This document shows, piece after piece, positions 1 to 8,859 of a stretch of 64,000 bases of DNA. Location: NCBI GenBank assembly GCA_031412335.1, contig JANOCT010000031.1, positions 8,334 through 72,333 of the forward strand, written 5' to 3'. Each line of letters begins with the position of its first letter. Position 1 is the first letter of the stretch. This DNA is from JBBQYA01 sp031412335. GTDB taxonomy: Bacteria; Bacteroidota; Bacteroidia; Sphingobacteriales; Sphingobacteriaceae. Under the pieces are notes generated by a model. That model was not told the origin of the DNA. It made no database searches and worked only from the letters and a program-made list of their open reading frames with translations. The position numbers were made by a program, and so were the translations under genes.

Positions 1-411
1 CAAGAAACACAGCGTTTTGCAAAAAGTTATGAAAACACCTCAAGTGTTTATGGGGGTGGTAATTTTTATCAAGGTAGAGGGTTTTTACAATTAACGCATG
101 ATTATAATTACAAAGCATTTTACAAAAGCTTATACAATAAAGAAGCGGACGCTATAGAATTAAAAGTATTCGTACCTAAAGTTGCTAATTCATTGGAAAT
201 GGCAATGAGATCTGCGATTTGGTATTGGAAAAAAGAAAAAATAAATCAATACGCTGATAAAGATGACTTAGCTAGAGTTTCAGCGGCAATTAATTTACAA
301 TCTATGGCGGATGATGCAACAATTAATGTAGGTAAAATAAATGGGTATATAGAAAGAAAAAAATACTACCTAATCTTAAAAAATATTTTTGATTATGAAA
401 ACTGCAAATAA
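1..411 (+). CDS. Partial chitinase/lysozyme-like glycoside hydrolase (C-terminal part)
   Basis: The frame is open from the first base, so the gene starts outside the window. About 136 residues are visible. They contain the segment YQGRGFLQLTH (encoded at about 67-99), which matches the substrate-cleft signature of GH19 chitinases and lysozyme-like endolysins (GRGxxQLT followed by NY). A later stretch with MAMRSAIWYWK also fits that fold, in which an Ala-rich helix with a WYW element follows the cleft. Such enzymes cut chitin or peptidoglycan glycan strands. Secretion cannot be judged because the N-terminus is missing. The stop overlaps the start of the next gene by 17 bases. It could be a phage-type lysin or a module of a larger accessory protein. 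Confidence 0.6.
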   Translation, partial: QETQRFAKSYENTSSVYGGGNFYQGRGFLQLTHDYNYKAFYKSLYNKEADAIELKVFVPKVANSLEMAMRSAIWYWKKEKINQYADKDDLARVSAAINLQSMADDATINVGKINGYIERKKYYLILKNIFDYENCK

Positions 412-1096
412 TAAATTATTCTTCTGTTCTTATCTTTTTTTGCTGTTTTTTATAGATTGTAAACCAAATAAAAATTCTCAATTAAATTCACTTTGTTCAA
501 CAAAATCAAATATCAATTTCAATGCTGATACCCTAATGTTTAATTTAAATGTAAATGATACGTTAGGTTTTCAGGAATTTATGATTACAAGAAAGTTATT
601 TGTTATGGATTCAAGTTTTGGCAACTGGAACAGAAAAAGCGAAGAATTAGCTTTTAAATATGCAAAAAGTATTCAAAAATCTGACCCCTTTTTACATTAT
701 GATATATATGTTATAACTAAAAATAGCCTTACTAAAAAATTATGGGAAGTTGAATCATTTAGTTGTGACAATAAATATTATCCTATTCTAGAAGCAAGAG
801 AAGGGTATTGGGATGGTAAAAATCTACATCCGACTGTGTTAACAGTAATTGAAAAAAACAATAATTCATTAGCCGTAAAGGCAATTAACTTCATTATTGA
901 TTCTAAGAATAACTGGCGTATTTTTTCAAAAGAATCATTGTTTTCTAATTTGAGCTCTAACTATTGTTATTGTATTGATACAACCACTACTGATTATCTT
1001 TTACCAAAACAGGAAGGGTACCCTAAAAATATGATTATATTTCACAAAATCTTTGATAATTATTATACTGATATGAAATGCAATAGCGAACAATAA
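395..1096 (+). CDS. Hypothetical secreted protein, possible lipoprotein
   Basis: A 233-residue protein of unknown function. I chose the ATG at 395 rather than the TTG at 389 because it gives a normal export signal: a Lys, a hydrophobic stretch, then Cys at about residue 22 (FFIDC). The Asp before the Cys makes this a weak lipobox, so it may be a lipoprotein or simply secreted. The mature part is rich in Asn, Lys, aromatic residues and a few Cys, with no recognised catalytic motif. It overlaps the end of the upstream hydrolase fragment and precedes two more small lipoproteins, which suggests an accessory cell-surface set. Confidence 0.55.
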   Translation: MKTANNKLFFCSYLFLLFFIDCKPNKNSQLNSLCSTKSNINFNADTLMFNLNVNDTLGFQEFMITRKLFVMDSSFGNWNRKSEELAFKYAKSIQKSDPFLHYDIYVITKNSLTKKLWEVESFSCDNKYYPILEAREGYWDGKNLHPTVLTVIEKNNNSLAVKAINFIIDSKNNWRIFSKESLFSNLSSNYCYCIDTTTTDYLLPKQEGYPKNMIIFHKIFDNYYTDMKCNSEQ

Positions 1097-1145
1097 AAAA
1101 AACAAAACTACATTCAAATACTTATTCACAATAAAAAATAATACT

Positions 1146-1640
1146 ATGAAAAGAATTGCTTACATACTGACATTATTTCTACTTTCCACAGCTTGTAAAA
1201 AAGAAGATAATACTACAATTCCTGCTAATAATAATCCATGTGGAAACACAGTGGAAAATATAGCCGGCATCTACAAAATCAATAGTTTTGAAAGCAAGGA
1301 AGAAACAGATACTTTCTACTATGACTTTACTTCTACACACATAGCGCAATGTAATTATGATGATTTGATTATACTCAAATCAAACAAATTAGCTGAATAT
1401 AAAGATGAAGGTACAACCTGTACGCCACCCGAAAATATACCTGTTACCGATTGGAATATATTTGCAAATGGAGACAGCATTGTGATAAATAGCGACATTT
1501 TACATAATTCGCCGCCTCGTATTGAAGAACGCTACAAGATATCAGAATATGACTGTAACAAATTAGTAATTAGTCGAACTGAAATAAACCCATTTAATAA
1601 CAAAACATTCCTTACCCGTATTAAATTCATTAAGCAATAA
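1146..1640 (+). CDS. Small lipoprotein, lipocalin-like
   Basis: A 164-residue protein with a clear lipoprotein signal: KR at the N-terminus, a hydrophobic core and LSTAC with Cys17 followed by KKED. After a short low-complexity linker it has NIAGIYKINSF and a run of short beta-like segments ending in TRIKFIKQ. This layout resembles the lipocalin-like lipoproteins common in Bacteroidota (G-x-W/Y-x-h near the start, beta strands ending in a basic residue). The ligand is unknown. The gene stands alone, with about 50 bases to the previous stop and no gene overlap downstream. Confidence 0.6.
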   Translation: MKRIAYILTLFLLSTACKKEDNTTIPANNNPCGNTVENIAGIYKINSFESKEETDTFYYDFTSTHIAQCNYDDLIILKSNKLAEYKDEGTTCTPPENIPVTDWNIFANGDSIVINSDILHNSPPRIEERYKISEYDCNKLVISRTEINPFNNKTFLTRIKFIKQ

Positions 1641-1713
1641 AGAGTAATAGAGAAAAGGCTATTAACAACATCGGATTAGACGATATGACCGTTTTAGTGC
1701 TTAATCAAATTTT

Positions 1714-2028
1714 TTGCTATCCACCCATTTTCAAGTTGGTGCTGGTGTAGGGATAAAGGTAATAACTGACATTTATAGCCAGATTCCAACACCAAAAGCA
1801 GAATATTGGATCAACATTTTTTCTGACCCAAAAGAATCCAATGCTTCAGATGAGATTGCAAACCTTGGCGAACAATGGGTTCCATCTGCACGTCAAACCG
1901 ATATATTTCACATCTCTAAGAATAACCATGAGGCCGCAGGTGAAATGTTCAAGGAAAATCTGCCTAACGATCAATCATGTGAAAGCATGTTAAGGTTTAT
2001 GTTAAGCACTTATTTGGGTAAAGAATGA
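1714..2028 (+). pseudogene. Probable fragment of a larger gene
   Basis: The frame can only be opened by a TTG at 1714, because an in-frame stop lies at 1702. It reads for 104 residues without a signal peptide. The first residues (HFQVGAGVGIKVITDIY) look like the middle of a protein, and the stretch 1654-1710 reads sensibly only in a different frame (…GLDDMTVLVLNQ…). I infer a truncated or frameshifted remnant whose 3' end survives. The protein is not recognised. Its stop overlaps the ATG of the next lipoprotein gene (ATGA), so translational coupling is possible if it is expressed. Confidence 0.35.
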
Positions 2029-2591
2029 AAAAGGCTGCAATATTGATAATAATCTCTCTGCTAGCTGCAAACTGTTATCTACCCGCTCCACCTGTTGATT
2101 GTGAATTTATCGGGATTAAGAAGGAAACCGAAGTGGGTCTATACAGGACTGAACACTTTATGTTAAAATTTAAGTCTACTCATAACTTGGCAACTTTTAG
2201 TAAGGAATACAATGGAGTACATATGTTGCTCTATTGCCCTTTGTCAGATGGTGATTATGTTAATAACCACAGAGATAGTAGGTTTCAAATTTGCGATGTT
2301 ATGTCCGTTAGTAGTTGGTATGATGACGGTGCCACTATTCCAATTTATTTCAACAAAGGATGGTATTATTATGAGTTTCCAATAGATTTTGAAGATAATA
2401 TAAATAGTAGTCGTAGCTTAGAACTTAGTGATAGCAGAATTGACAGCGTATTAAATGATAAGGACTGCGTTCCATGCAATTTTGTTATGCCATATTTTGC
2501 TTTAAATAGACCTTTCCACACGGATATGTTTTGTATTCCAGCGGACAGTATTCGCAAATTATTGATTGTAGATAAACTTGAAAATAAATAA
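2025..2591 (+). CDS. Hypothetical lipoprotein
   Basis: A 188-residue protein starting with a classical lipoprotein signal: MKKAA, a hydrophobic stretch, then LAANC with Cys17. The mature region has several Cys (CEF, YCP, ICD, CVPC) and many aromatic residues, but no motif that I recognise. Its start overlaps the preceding fragment by four bases (ATGA). It is the last of the small envelope genes of the accessory strip at the left of the window. The function is unknown. Confidence 0.55.
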   Translation: MKKAAILIIISLLAANCYLPAPPVDCEFIGIKKETEVGLYRTEHFMLKFKSTHNLATFSKEYNGVHMLLYCPLSDGDYVNNHRDSRFQICDVMSVSSWYDDGATIPIYFNKGWYYYEFPIDFEDNINSSRSLELSDSRIDSVLNDKDCVPCNFVMPYFALNRPFHTDMFCIPADSIRKLLIVDKLENK

Positions 2592-2639
2592 AATATAGAC
2601 TAAAAGTTAGATGATATCAAATGTTTAATCAGCCTAACC

Positions 2640-2750
2640 ATGTCAAAAAAAATGTTTGACCTTTTGAGAGAAAATAGTATTCAGATAGATAATACCCTGT
2701 ATGCTATGGCAGAACAGCAGGAGCTGCGCAAAATCAAAAAAGCACTATAA
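2640..2750 (+). CDS. Very short ORF, 36 residues, doubtful
   Basis: ATG at 2640 opens MSKKMFDLLRENSIQID and ends KIKKAL. The protein would be a highly charged, probably helical peptide. It has normal-looking amino-acid use, but no family can be named. It may be a real small protein or the edge of a decayed gene. No strong ribosome binding site is visible, which is usual in this phylum. Confidence 0.2.
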   Translation: MSKKMFDLLRENSIQIDNTLYAMAEQQELRKIKKAL

Positions 2751-2852
2751 GATTTACTATGAATTGATGAAATCAAACAATAAAAATTTAAATAATGTGC
2801 CTAAGTATGTAAATGAGAGAATTAATAATTAGGATTAAAATGCCGAAGGCAT

Positions 2853-2962
2853 GACGTTATTATCAATCGAATTAAAATAATATGGGTCTTCCGTAGGGGG
2901 CTCATAATTTTTTTGTAGGGAAATACGCTTTCTACCAAAGGGTTGCCCCTATGGGGCTTTAT
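2853..2962 (+). repeat. Probable dispersed hairpin-rich intergenic repeat
   Basis: This non-coding stretch is a chain of short inverted repeats: TGCC-GAA-GGCA near 2860, GTAG…CTAC at about 2918-2938, and GCCCC-TAT-GGGGC near 2946-2958. The words 'tgccgaaggcatgac' and 'gcccctatggggc' resemble repeats that I recall scattered between genes in several Bacteroidota; that is memory, not a search. Around it, 2751-2852 and 2963-3071 hold no gene that I can support. Confidence 0.45.
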
Positions 2963-3071
2963 CTAAATAGGTAACTTTTCTTTTTACCAAATCATCGCCC
3001 ATATAAATTGCCTTAAAACACTAAAAACCTAACAAATTCATCCTAAATTATTTTTTCTCCTAAAACTATTT

Positions 3072-3079
3072 TACTTTTG
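3072..3079 (+). promoter_or_regulatory. Bacteroidota -7 promoter box for metH
   Basis: TACTTTTG matches the Bacteroidota primary sigma -7 consensus TAnnTTTG. It ends four bases before the first base of the riboswitch P1 stem (3084), which is where transcription would be expected to start. No clear TTTG -33 element is seen at the usual distance. Confidence 0.6.
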
Positions 3080-3083
3080 CACT

Positions 3084-3217
3084 GCTTATTAAGAAAGACC
3101 GAGGGATTAGACCCAATGAAGTCTTAGCAACCTGTGCTAACAAGGTGCTACATTCTATCTACCGATTTGGTAGAAAAGATAAGTTGAAATAGACCTACCA
3201 GTCGATTTTTGATAAGC
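3084..3217 (+). promoter_or_regulatory. SAM-I (S-box) riboswitch upstream of metH
   Basis: The conserved S-box core is readable: GAGGGATTAGACCC, then AATGAAGTCTTAGCAACC, then AAGGTGCTA. The outer P1 stem is formed by GCTTATT (3084-3090) and GATAAGC (3211-3217), seven pairs with one G-U. The element lies in the leader of metH, 37 bases before its ATG, exactly where a SAM-sensing switch would control methionine synthesis. No intrinsic terminator follows P1, so the control mode is unclear; I infer translational control or a non-canonical terminator. Confidence 0.9.
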
Positions 3218-3254
3218 GCATACTTTTTAGTTTTATTAATTTTTGCATTGGTAA

Positions 3255-6200
3255 ATGGATATATTAGAAGTTTTAAAAGATAGAATACTTGTATTAGACG
3301 GTGCTATGGGCACCATGATTCAGCAATATAATTTAGAGGAATCTGATTTCAGAGGAGAACGTTTTGCCAATATTCAAGAGGATGTAAAAGGCAATAATGA
3401 TTTGTTGAACCTAACTCGTCCGGATGTAATACTTGCAATTCACCGGGAATATTTGGAAGCTGGTGCTGATATTATTGAAACGAATACTTTCAGTTCCAAT
3501 TCCATTTCTATGGCGGATTATAATATGCAGGATCTTGCTTATGAATTGAATTTGCAAGCTGCAAAAATTGCCAAACAAGCAACTGAGGAGTTTAACAAAG
3601 CAAATCCTTTAAAACCAAGATTCGTTGCTGGAGCCATTGGACCAACCAATCGTACTCTGTCCCTTTCTCCGGATGTAAATGATCCAGGTTTTAGAGCCAT
3701 TACTTTCGACCAACTTTCTGACTCGTATTATGAGCAAATAAATGGCTTGGTAGATGGTGGAGTGGATTTGTTATTAGTAGAAACAATTTTTGATACATTA
3801 AACTGCAAAGCAGCTTTATATGCGATTGAAAAACATGCAACAGAAACTGGAATTAAACTTCCAGTTATGGTTTCGGGAACAATTACAGATGCAAGCGGAA
3901 GAACATTATCCGGGCAAACAACGGAAGCTTTTTTGAATTCAGTTTCCCATATCAATTTATTAAGTGTTGGATTAAACTGTGCTTTAGGAGCCCATGAAAT
4001 GCGCCCTTACATTGAAGAATTATCCGATAAATCTTCAACTTTTGTTAGTGCTTACCCAAATGCTGGCTTGCCAAACGAGTTTGGGGAATATGATGAAAGC
4101 CCTGAACAAATGGGAGTTCATATTCACGATTTTATTGAAAGTGGATATTTGAATATCGTAGGCGGTTGTTGTGGAACTACTCCTGCACATATTCGCAAAA
4201 TTGCTGAATTAGCAAGCAAAGCAAAACCAAGAATTGCTCCTGAAATTTTGCCTCATACGCGCTTAAGTGGCTTAGAACCTGTAACACTTACGCCAGAAAC
4301 CATGTTTGTAAATATTGGTGAGCGGACCAATATTACTGGTTCTCCAAAGTTTTCTAAACTAATTTTATCCGGTGATTATGATGGTGCTTTAGCCGTTGCC
4401 AGACAACAAGTTGAAGGTGGCGCGCAAATTATTGATGTGAATATGGATGAAGGGATGTTGGATTCTGAAGCTGCTATGGTTAAATTTTTAAACCTAATGC
4501 AATCAGAGCCAGACATTGCTAGATTACCCATAATGGTTGATTCATCTAAATGGTCGGTAATAGAAGCTGGACTAAAATGTTTGCAAGGCAAGGCAATTGT
4601 AAATTCAATTAGTTTGAAAGAAGGAGAAGAAAAATTTCTTGCTCAAGCTAAAGAAATAAAAAGATACGGTGCTGCAGTTGTAGTAATGGCATTTGATGAA
4701 ACCGGGCAAGCAGATAGTTTTCAAAGAAAAATTGATGTTTGCAAAAGATCGTACGATTTATTGGTTAATAAAGCTGTTTTTAAGCCTCAGGATATCATTT
4801 TCGATCCCAATATTTTAACGGTTGCAACAGGTTTGGAGGAGCATAACAATTATGCTGTTGACTTTATAAATGCAACCCGTTGGATAAAAGAAAATCTTCC
4901 ACTAGCGAAAGTAAGTGGCGGAGTAAGTAATATTTCTTTTTCTTTCAGAGGAAATAATCGAGTTCGGGAAGCAATGCATTCAGCGTTTTTATATCATGCT
5001 ATTCAAGCTGGTTTAGATATGGGAATTGTAAATGCGGGTTTGCTAGAAGTGTATGAAGAAATACCAAAAGACCTGTTGGAGTTAGTAGAAGATGTTTTAC
5101 TAAACCGAAGAGAAGATTCGACTGAACGATTAGTAACATTTGCTGAAACAGTAAAATCAAAAGGAATTGAAATAGTTAAAAATGAAGAATGGCGAAAAGG
5201 AACTGTTCAAGAGCGTCTTTCTCATTCATTAATAAAAGGAATAACAGAATATTTGGACGGTGATGTAGAAGAAGCACGGCTGGAATACAAAAGACCAATT
5301 GAAGTAATTGAAGGTCCATTGATGGATGGAATGAATGTGGTTGGCGATTTATTTGGTGCTGGTAAAATGTTTTTGCCACAAGTGGTAAAAAGTGCCAGAG
5401 TTATGAAAAAGGCTGTTGCAACTTTATTACCCTATATTTTAGAGGAAAAAAAATTAAACCCATCCACAGACACGTCGAATAGTTCTGGAAAAATACTGAT
5501 GGCAACTGTAAAAGGTGATGTGCATGATATTGGAAAAAATATAGTTGGGGTTGTTTTGGCCTGTAATAATTTTGAGGTGGTAGACATGGGTGTAATGGTG
5601 CCTGCTAATAAAATCATCGAAAAAGCAAAAGAAATTGGTGCAGATATTATTGGTTTAAGCGGCTTAATTACCCCTTCTTTGGACGAAATGGTTCATTTTG
5701 CTAAAGAAATGGAACGCGAAAATTTGAGAATTCCATTAATGATTGGTGGCGCTACTACTTCCAGAATTCATACCGCTGTAAAAATTGATCCGAATTATTC
5801 TGGTGCTGTTATTCATGTGAATGATGCATCCAGAAGTGTAACGGTTGCTACCAATGTTTTGAATAAAGAAAATTCAAAAAATTATACCGAAACACTTAAA
5901 GAAGAATATGAGAAATTAAGAGTTGCACATTTTGGCAAACGTTCTCAAAAAGTATTTTTATCGATTGCTGATGCCCGAAAAAATGGTTTTAAGTTAGATT
6001 ATGATGAGTTTGAACCAATAAAACCTGAATTTTTAGGGAATAAAGTTTTTACTGATTTTGACCTAAGCGAGTTAGTTCCTTACATCGATTGGACGCCGTT
6101 TTTTCATACTTGGGAATTGCGAGGCAGTTTTCCACGCATATTTGAAGATGAATATGTAGGCATAGAAGCAAAAAAATTATATGATGATGCCCGATTGTTA

Positions 6201-6935
6201 CTAAAAAAAGTAGTTGACGAGAAACTTTTATCGGCCAGAGGTGTCATTGGATTTTATGCTGCCAATAGTATTGATGATGATATTTATTTGTATGAAACTG
6301 AAAATAGAACTGAAGTAAAAGAGGTAATTTATACCCTACGTCAGCAAAGCGAAAAAGCAGATGGAACTCCTTATTATGCTTTAGCTGATTTTGTTGCTAA
6401 TAAAGAAAGTGGCATTGAAGACTATTTTGGCTGTTTTGCAGTAAGTACTGGATTTAATATCGAAAAATTAACCGAAAAATTTGAAGCCGATCACGATGAT
6501 TATAACAGCATCATGATTAAGGCATTGGCAGACCGCTTGGCAGAAGCTTTTGCTGAAAAAATGCATGAAATGGTTCGGAAAGAATATTGGGGATACGACC
6601 GAAATGAGCATTTAAGCAGCGAAGATTTGATCAAAGAAAAATATACTGGAATTCGTCCTGCTCCTGGTTACCCAGCTTGCCCAGATCATACCGAAAAACA
6701 AACCTTATTCCGTTTGCTTGAAGTCGAAAAAAATACTGGAATTCAATTAACCGATAATTTTGCTATGTATCCAGCTTCGTCGGTTAGTGGATTTTATATG
6801 GCTAATAAAGGTTCAAGATATTTTGGTTTAGGCAAAATTGAAAAAGATCAAGTAGTGGAATATGCTTCCCGAAAAAATATGAGTTTAGAAGAAACAGAAA
6901 AATGGCTGGCTCCGAATTTAGCTTACGAAATTTAA
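3255..6935 (+). CDS. metH: Cobalamin-dependent methionine synthase, full length
   Basis: A 1226-residue cytosolic enzyme that transfers a methyl group from 5-methyl-tetrahydrofolate to homocysteine through cobalamin. All four modules are present in order. The homocysteine domain (about 1-320) has zinc ligands Cys242 in GLNC and Cys305/306 in GGCCGTTP. The pterin domain (about 340-610) contains NIGERTN. The cobalamin cap and binding domain (about 640-880) has the axial His757 in DVHDIG. The C-terminal AdoMet reactivation domain carries RPAPGYPACPDH at 1134-1145. Length equals the E. coli type; some Bacteroidota split this gene, but here it is a single chain. It is controlled by the SAM-I riboswitch just upstream and followed by metF after 24 bases. 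Confidence 0.97.
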   Translation: MDILEVLKDRILVLDGAMGTMIQQYNLEESDFRGERFANIQEDVKGNNDLLNLTRPDVILAIHREYLEAGADIIETNTFSSNSISMADYNMQDLAYELNLQAAKIAKQATEEFNKANPLKPRFVAGAIGPTNRTLSLSPDVNDPGFRAITFDQLSDSYYEQINGLVDGGVDLLLVETIFDTLNCKAALYAIEKHATETGIKLPVMVSGTITDASGRTLSGQTTEAFLNSVSHINLLSVGLNCALGAHEMRPYIEELSDKSSTFVSAYPNAGLPNEFGEYDESPEQMGVHIHDFIESGYLNIVGGCCGTTPAHIRKIAELASKAKPRIAPEILPHTRLSGLEPVTLTPETMFVNIGERTNITGSPKFSKLILSGDYDGALAVARQQVEGGAQIIDVNMDEGMLDSEAAMVKFLNLMQSEPDIARLPIMVDSSKWSVIEAGLKCLQGKAIVNSISLKEGEEKFLAQAKEIKRYGAAVVVMAFDETGQADSFQRKIDVCKRSYDLLVNKAVFKPQDIIFDPNILTVATGLEEHNNYAVDFINATRWIKENLPLAKVSGGVSNISFSFRGNNRVREAMHSAFLYHAIQAGLDMGIVNAGLLEVYEEIPKDLLELVEDVLLNRREDSTERLVTFAETVKSKGIEIVKNEEWRKGTVQERLSHSLIKGITEYLDGDVEEARLEYKRPIEVIEGPLMDGMNVVGDLFGAGKMFLPQVVKSARVMKKAVATLLPYILEEKKLNPSTDTSNSSGKILMATVKGDVHDIGKNIVGVVLACNNFEVVDMGVMVPANKIIEKAKEIGADIIGLSGLITPSLDEMVHFAKEMERENLRIPLMIGGATTSRIHTAVKIDPNYSGAVIHVNDASRSVTVATNVLNKENSKNYTETLKEEYEKLRVAHFGKRSQKVFLSIADARKNGFKLDYDEFEPIKPEFLGNKVFTDFDLSELVPYIDWTPFFHTWELRGSFPRIFEDEYVGIEAKKLYDDARLLLKKVVDEKLLSARGVIGFYAANSIDDDIYLYETENRTEVKEVIYTLRQQSEKADGTPYYALADFVANKESGIEDYFGCFAVSTGFNIEKLTEKFEADHDDYNSIMIKALADRLAEAFAEKMHEMVRKEYWGYDRNEHLSSEDLIKEKYTGIRPAPGYPACPDHTEKQTLFRLLEVEKNTGIQLTDNFAMYPASSVSGFYMANKGSRYFGLGKIEKDQVVEYASRKNMSLEETEKWLAPNLAYEI

Positions 6936-6959
6936 AAAGATAAAAAAAAATACCTCTGA

Positions 6960-7913
6960 ATGAAAATTACCGATCACATAAAAAACGCAAAAAGTACGCT
7001 GTTTTCTTTTGAATTATTACCACCATTAAAAGGTCAAAGCATACAATCAATATTTGATGCGATAGATCCATTGATGGAATTTAATCCCCCTTTTATTGAT
7101 GTTACTTATCATCGAGAAGAATATGTTTACAAGAAAAGAGAAAATGGATTATTAGAAAAATTATCCTACAGAAAACGACCTGGAACGGTTGGAATATGTG
7201 CTGCAATCATGAACCGATACAAGGTAGATGCTGTGCCTCATATTATTTGTGGAGGTTTTTCTAAAGAAGAAACAGAAAATGCATTAATAGATTTAAATTT
7301 TTTGGGAATTGACAATGTATTGGTTTTACGAGGGGATGCCATAAAAACTGATGGTCAATTTATACCTGAAAAGAATGGACATAATTACGCTTCTGATTTA
7401 TTAAATCAAGTAGTAGATATGAACAAAGGAGTTTATATGGACGATGAATTAAACGACACCATTAAAACAGATTTTTGTATTGGTGTTGCCGGATATCCGG
7501 AAAAACATTTTGAAGCACCTAATTTAAAAACAGACTTAAAATACCTGAAAATGAAAGTAGATGCAGGTGCTGAATTTATCGTAACACAAATGTTTTTTGA
7601 CAATTCTAAGTATTTTGATTTTGTAAAAATTTGTCGTGAAAATGATATTCATGTTCCTATCATTCCAGGATTAAAACCCATTACCAATTCCAAACAATTA
7701 AGTGTTTTACCTAAAATTTTTCATATTGATTTGCCAGATGATTTATGCGATGCAATATCAACTTGCAAAAACGAAAAAGAAGTAAAACAAGTAGGAATTG
7801 AAGCTATGATAGCCCAAAGCAAAGAATTAATTAAGTTTGGTGTTCCATGTTTGCATTACTATACAATGGGTATAGCCGAGCCAACTCGACAGATAGCGAG
7901 CGAAGTTTTTTAA
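6960..7913 (+). CDS. metF: Methylenetetrahydrofolate reductase
   Basis: A 317-residue FAD enzyme that reduces 5,10-methylene-THF to 5-methyl-THF, the methyl donor consumed by MetH. Seen in the sequence: FSFELLPPLKG near the start, DVTYH, a PHIICGG segment, and NVLVLRGD followed by YPEKH and the FIVTQMFFD strand, all typical of the MTHFR TIM barrel. Length is usual for the bacterial enzyme. It sits 24 bases after metH and so is very likely co-transcribed under the same SAM riboswitch. The rsgA frame continues directly after its stop in the same reading frame. Confidence 0.95.
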   Translation: MKITDHIKNAKSTLFSFELLPPLKGQSIQSIFDAIDPLMEFNPPFIDVTYHREEYVYKKRENGLLEKLSYRKRPGTVGICAAIMNRYKVDAVPHIICGGFSKEETENALIDLNFLGIDNVLVLRGDAIKTDGQFIPEKNGHNYASDLLNQVVDMNKGVYMDDELNDTIKTDFCIGVAGYPEKHFEAPNLKTDLKYLKMKVDAGAEFIVTQMFFDNSKYFDFVKICRENDIHVPIIPGLKPITNSKQLSVLPKIFHIDLPDDLCDAISTCKNEKEVKQVGIEAMIAQSKELIKFGVPCLHYYTMGIAEPTRQIASEVF

Positions 7914-7934
7914 CTTTGGCTTTTCTTAATAATA

Positions 7935-8855
7935 TTGGAAGGTAAAATTATAAAGTCAACTGGTAGCTGGTACACGGTACGCACAGAAAATGGCGAATAC
8001 ATAAATTGCCGCATCAAAGGTAAATTCAGGATGGCTGGTTTTAAATCAACTAATCCATTAGCTGTAGGCGATTTAGTTGAATGGGAAATTGAATCAAATT
8101 CGGAGAATGGGGTAATTACGGTTTTAAAAGATCGAAAAAACTACATCATTCGAAAATCCATTAATTTAAGTAAGGAAACCCACATTATTGCTTCGAATAT
8201 CGATCAAGCTATATTGGTGGTAACCCTTATTTCTCCGCGTACCTCAACGGGTTTTATCGATCGGTTTTTATTAACCGCAGAAGCGTATCACATTCCAACC
8301 TTACTAATTATCAATAAAATAGATATGTTTTCTGCAGAAAATGAACATTTTTTGCAAGAATTCGAAGATTTGTACTCAAAAGTTGGTTATCCCATTTATA
8401 GGGTTTCTGCTGTTACTGAGCAAGGAATTCCAGAACTGCATGCCTTGTTGAAAGATAAAACCACATTGATTTCGGGCCATTCAGGGGTAGGAAAATCCAC
8501 ATTAATTAATAAAATTTTACCCGATTCTAATATCAGAACTTCTGAAATTTCAAAAGCATCGAACAAAGGTGTGCACACTACCACTTTTGCCGAAATGTTT
8601 GAAACAGCAGACAATGGCTTTATAATTGATACTCCAGGTATTAGAGAATTTGGAATTGTTCATTTTCAAAAAGAAGATATTTCTCATTATTTTATTGATA
8701 TGAAACCTCTTTTGTCTAAGTGTAGATTCCATAATTGCGTGCATGTAAACGAGCCAGGTTGTGCTATATTAGAAGCAGTGAAATCGGGTGAAATTGCAGA
8801 ATCGCGTTACCAAAATTATTTAAGTATTTATTTTAATGATAATAACAGAAATTAA
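7935..8855 (+). CDS. rsgA: Ribosome small-subunit biogenesis GTPase RsgA
   Basis: A 306-residue GTPase that assists maturation of the 30S subunit. It has an N-terminal OB fold (STGSWYTV…), then a circularly permuted G domain with order G4 (NKID), G1 (GHSGVGKST at 181-189), G3 (DTPG). The C-terminal zinc site has Cys263, Cys268, His270 and Cys276. The start is TTG at 7935: metF's stop (7911-7913) is in the same frame 21 bases upstream, and no ATG lies between them. The family normally begins a few residues before GKI(I/V)KSTG, which fits. It is probably the third gene of the met operon. Confidence 0.95.
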   Translation: MEGKIIKSTGSWYTVRTENGEYINCRIKGKFRMAGFKSTNPLAVGDLVEWEIESNSENGVITVLKDRKNYIIRKSINLSKETHIIASNIDQAILVVTLISPRTSTGFIDRFLLTAEAYHIPTLLIINKIDMFSAENEHFLQEFEDLYSKVGYPIYRVSAVTEQGIPELHALLKDKTTLISGHSGVGKSTLINKILPDSNIRTSEISKASNKGVHTTTFAEMFETADNGFIIDTPGIREFGIVHFQKEDISHYFIDMKPLLSKCRFHNCVHVNEPGCAILEAVKSGEIAESRYQNYLSIYFNDNNRN

Positions 8856-8859
8856 AACA

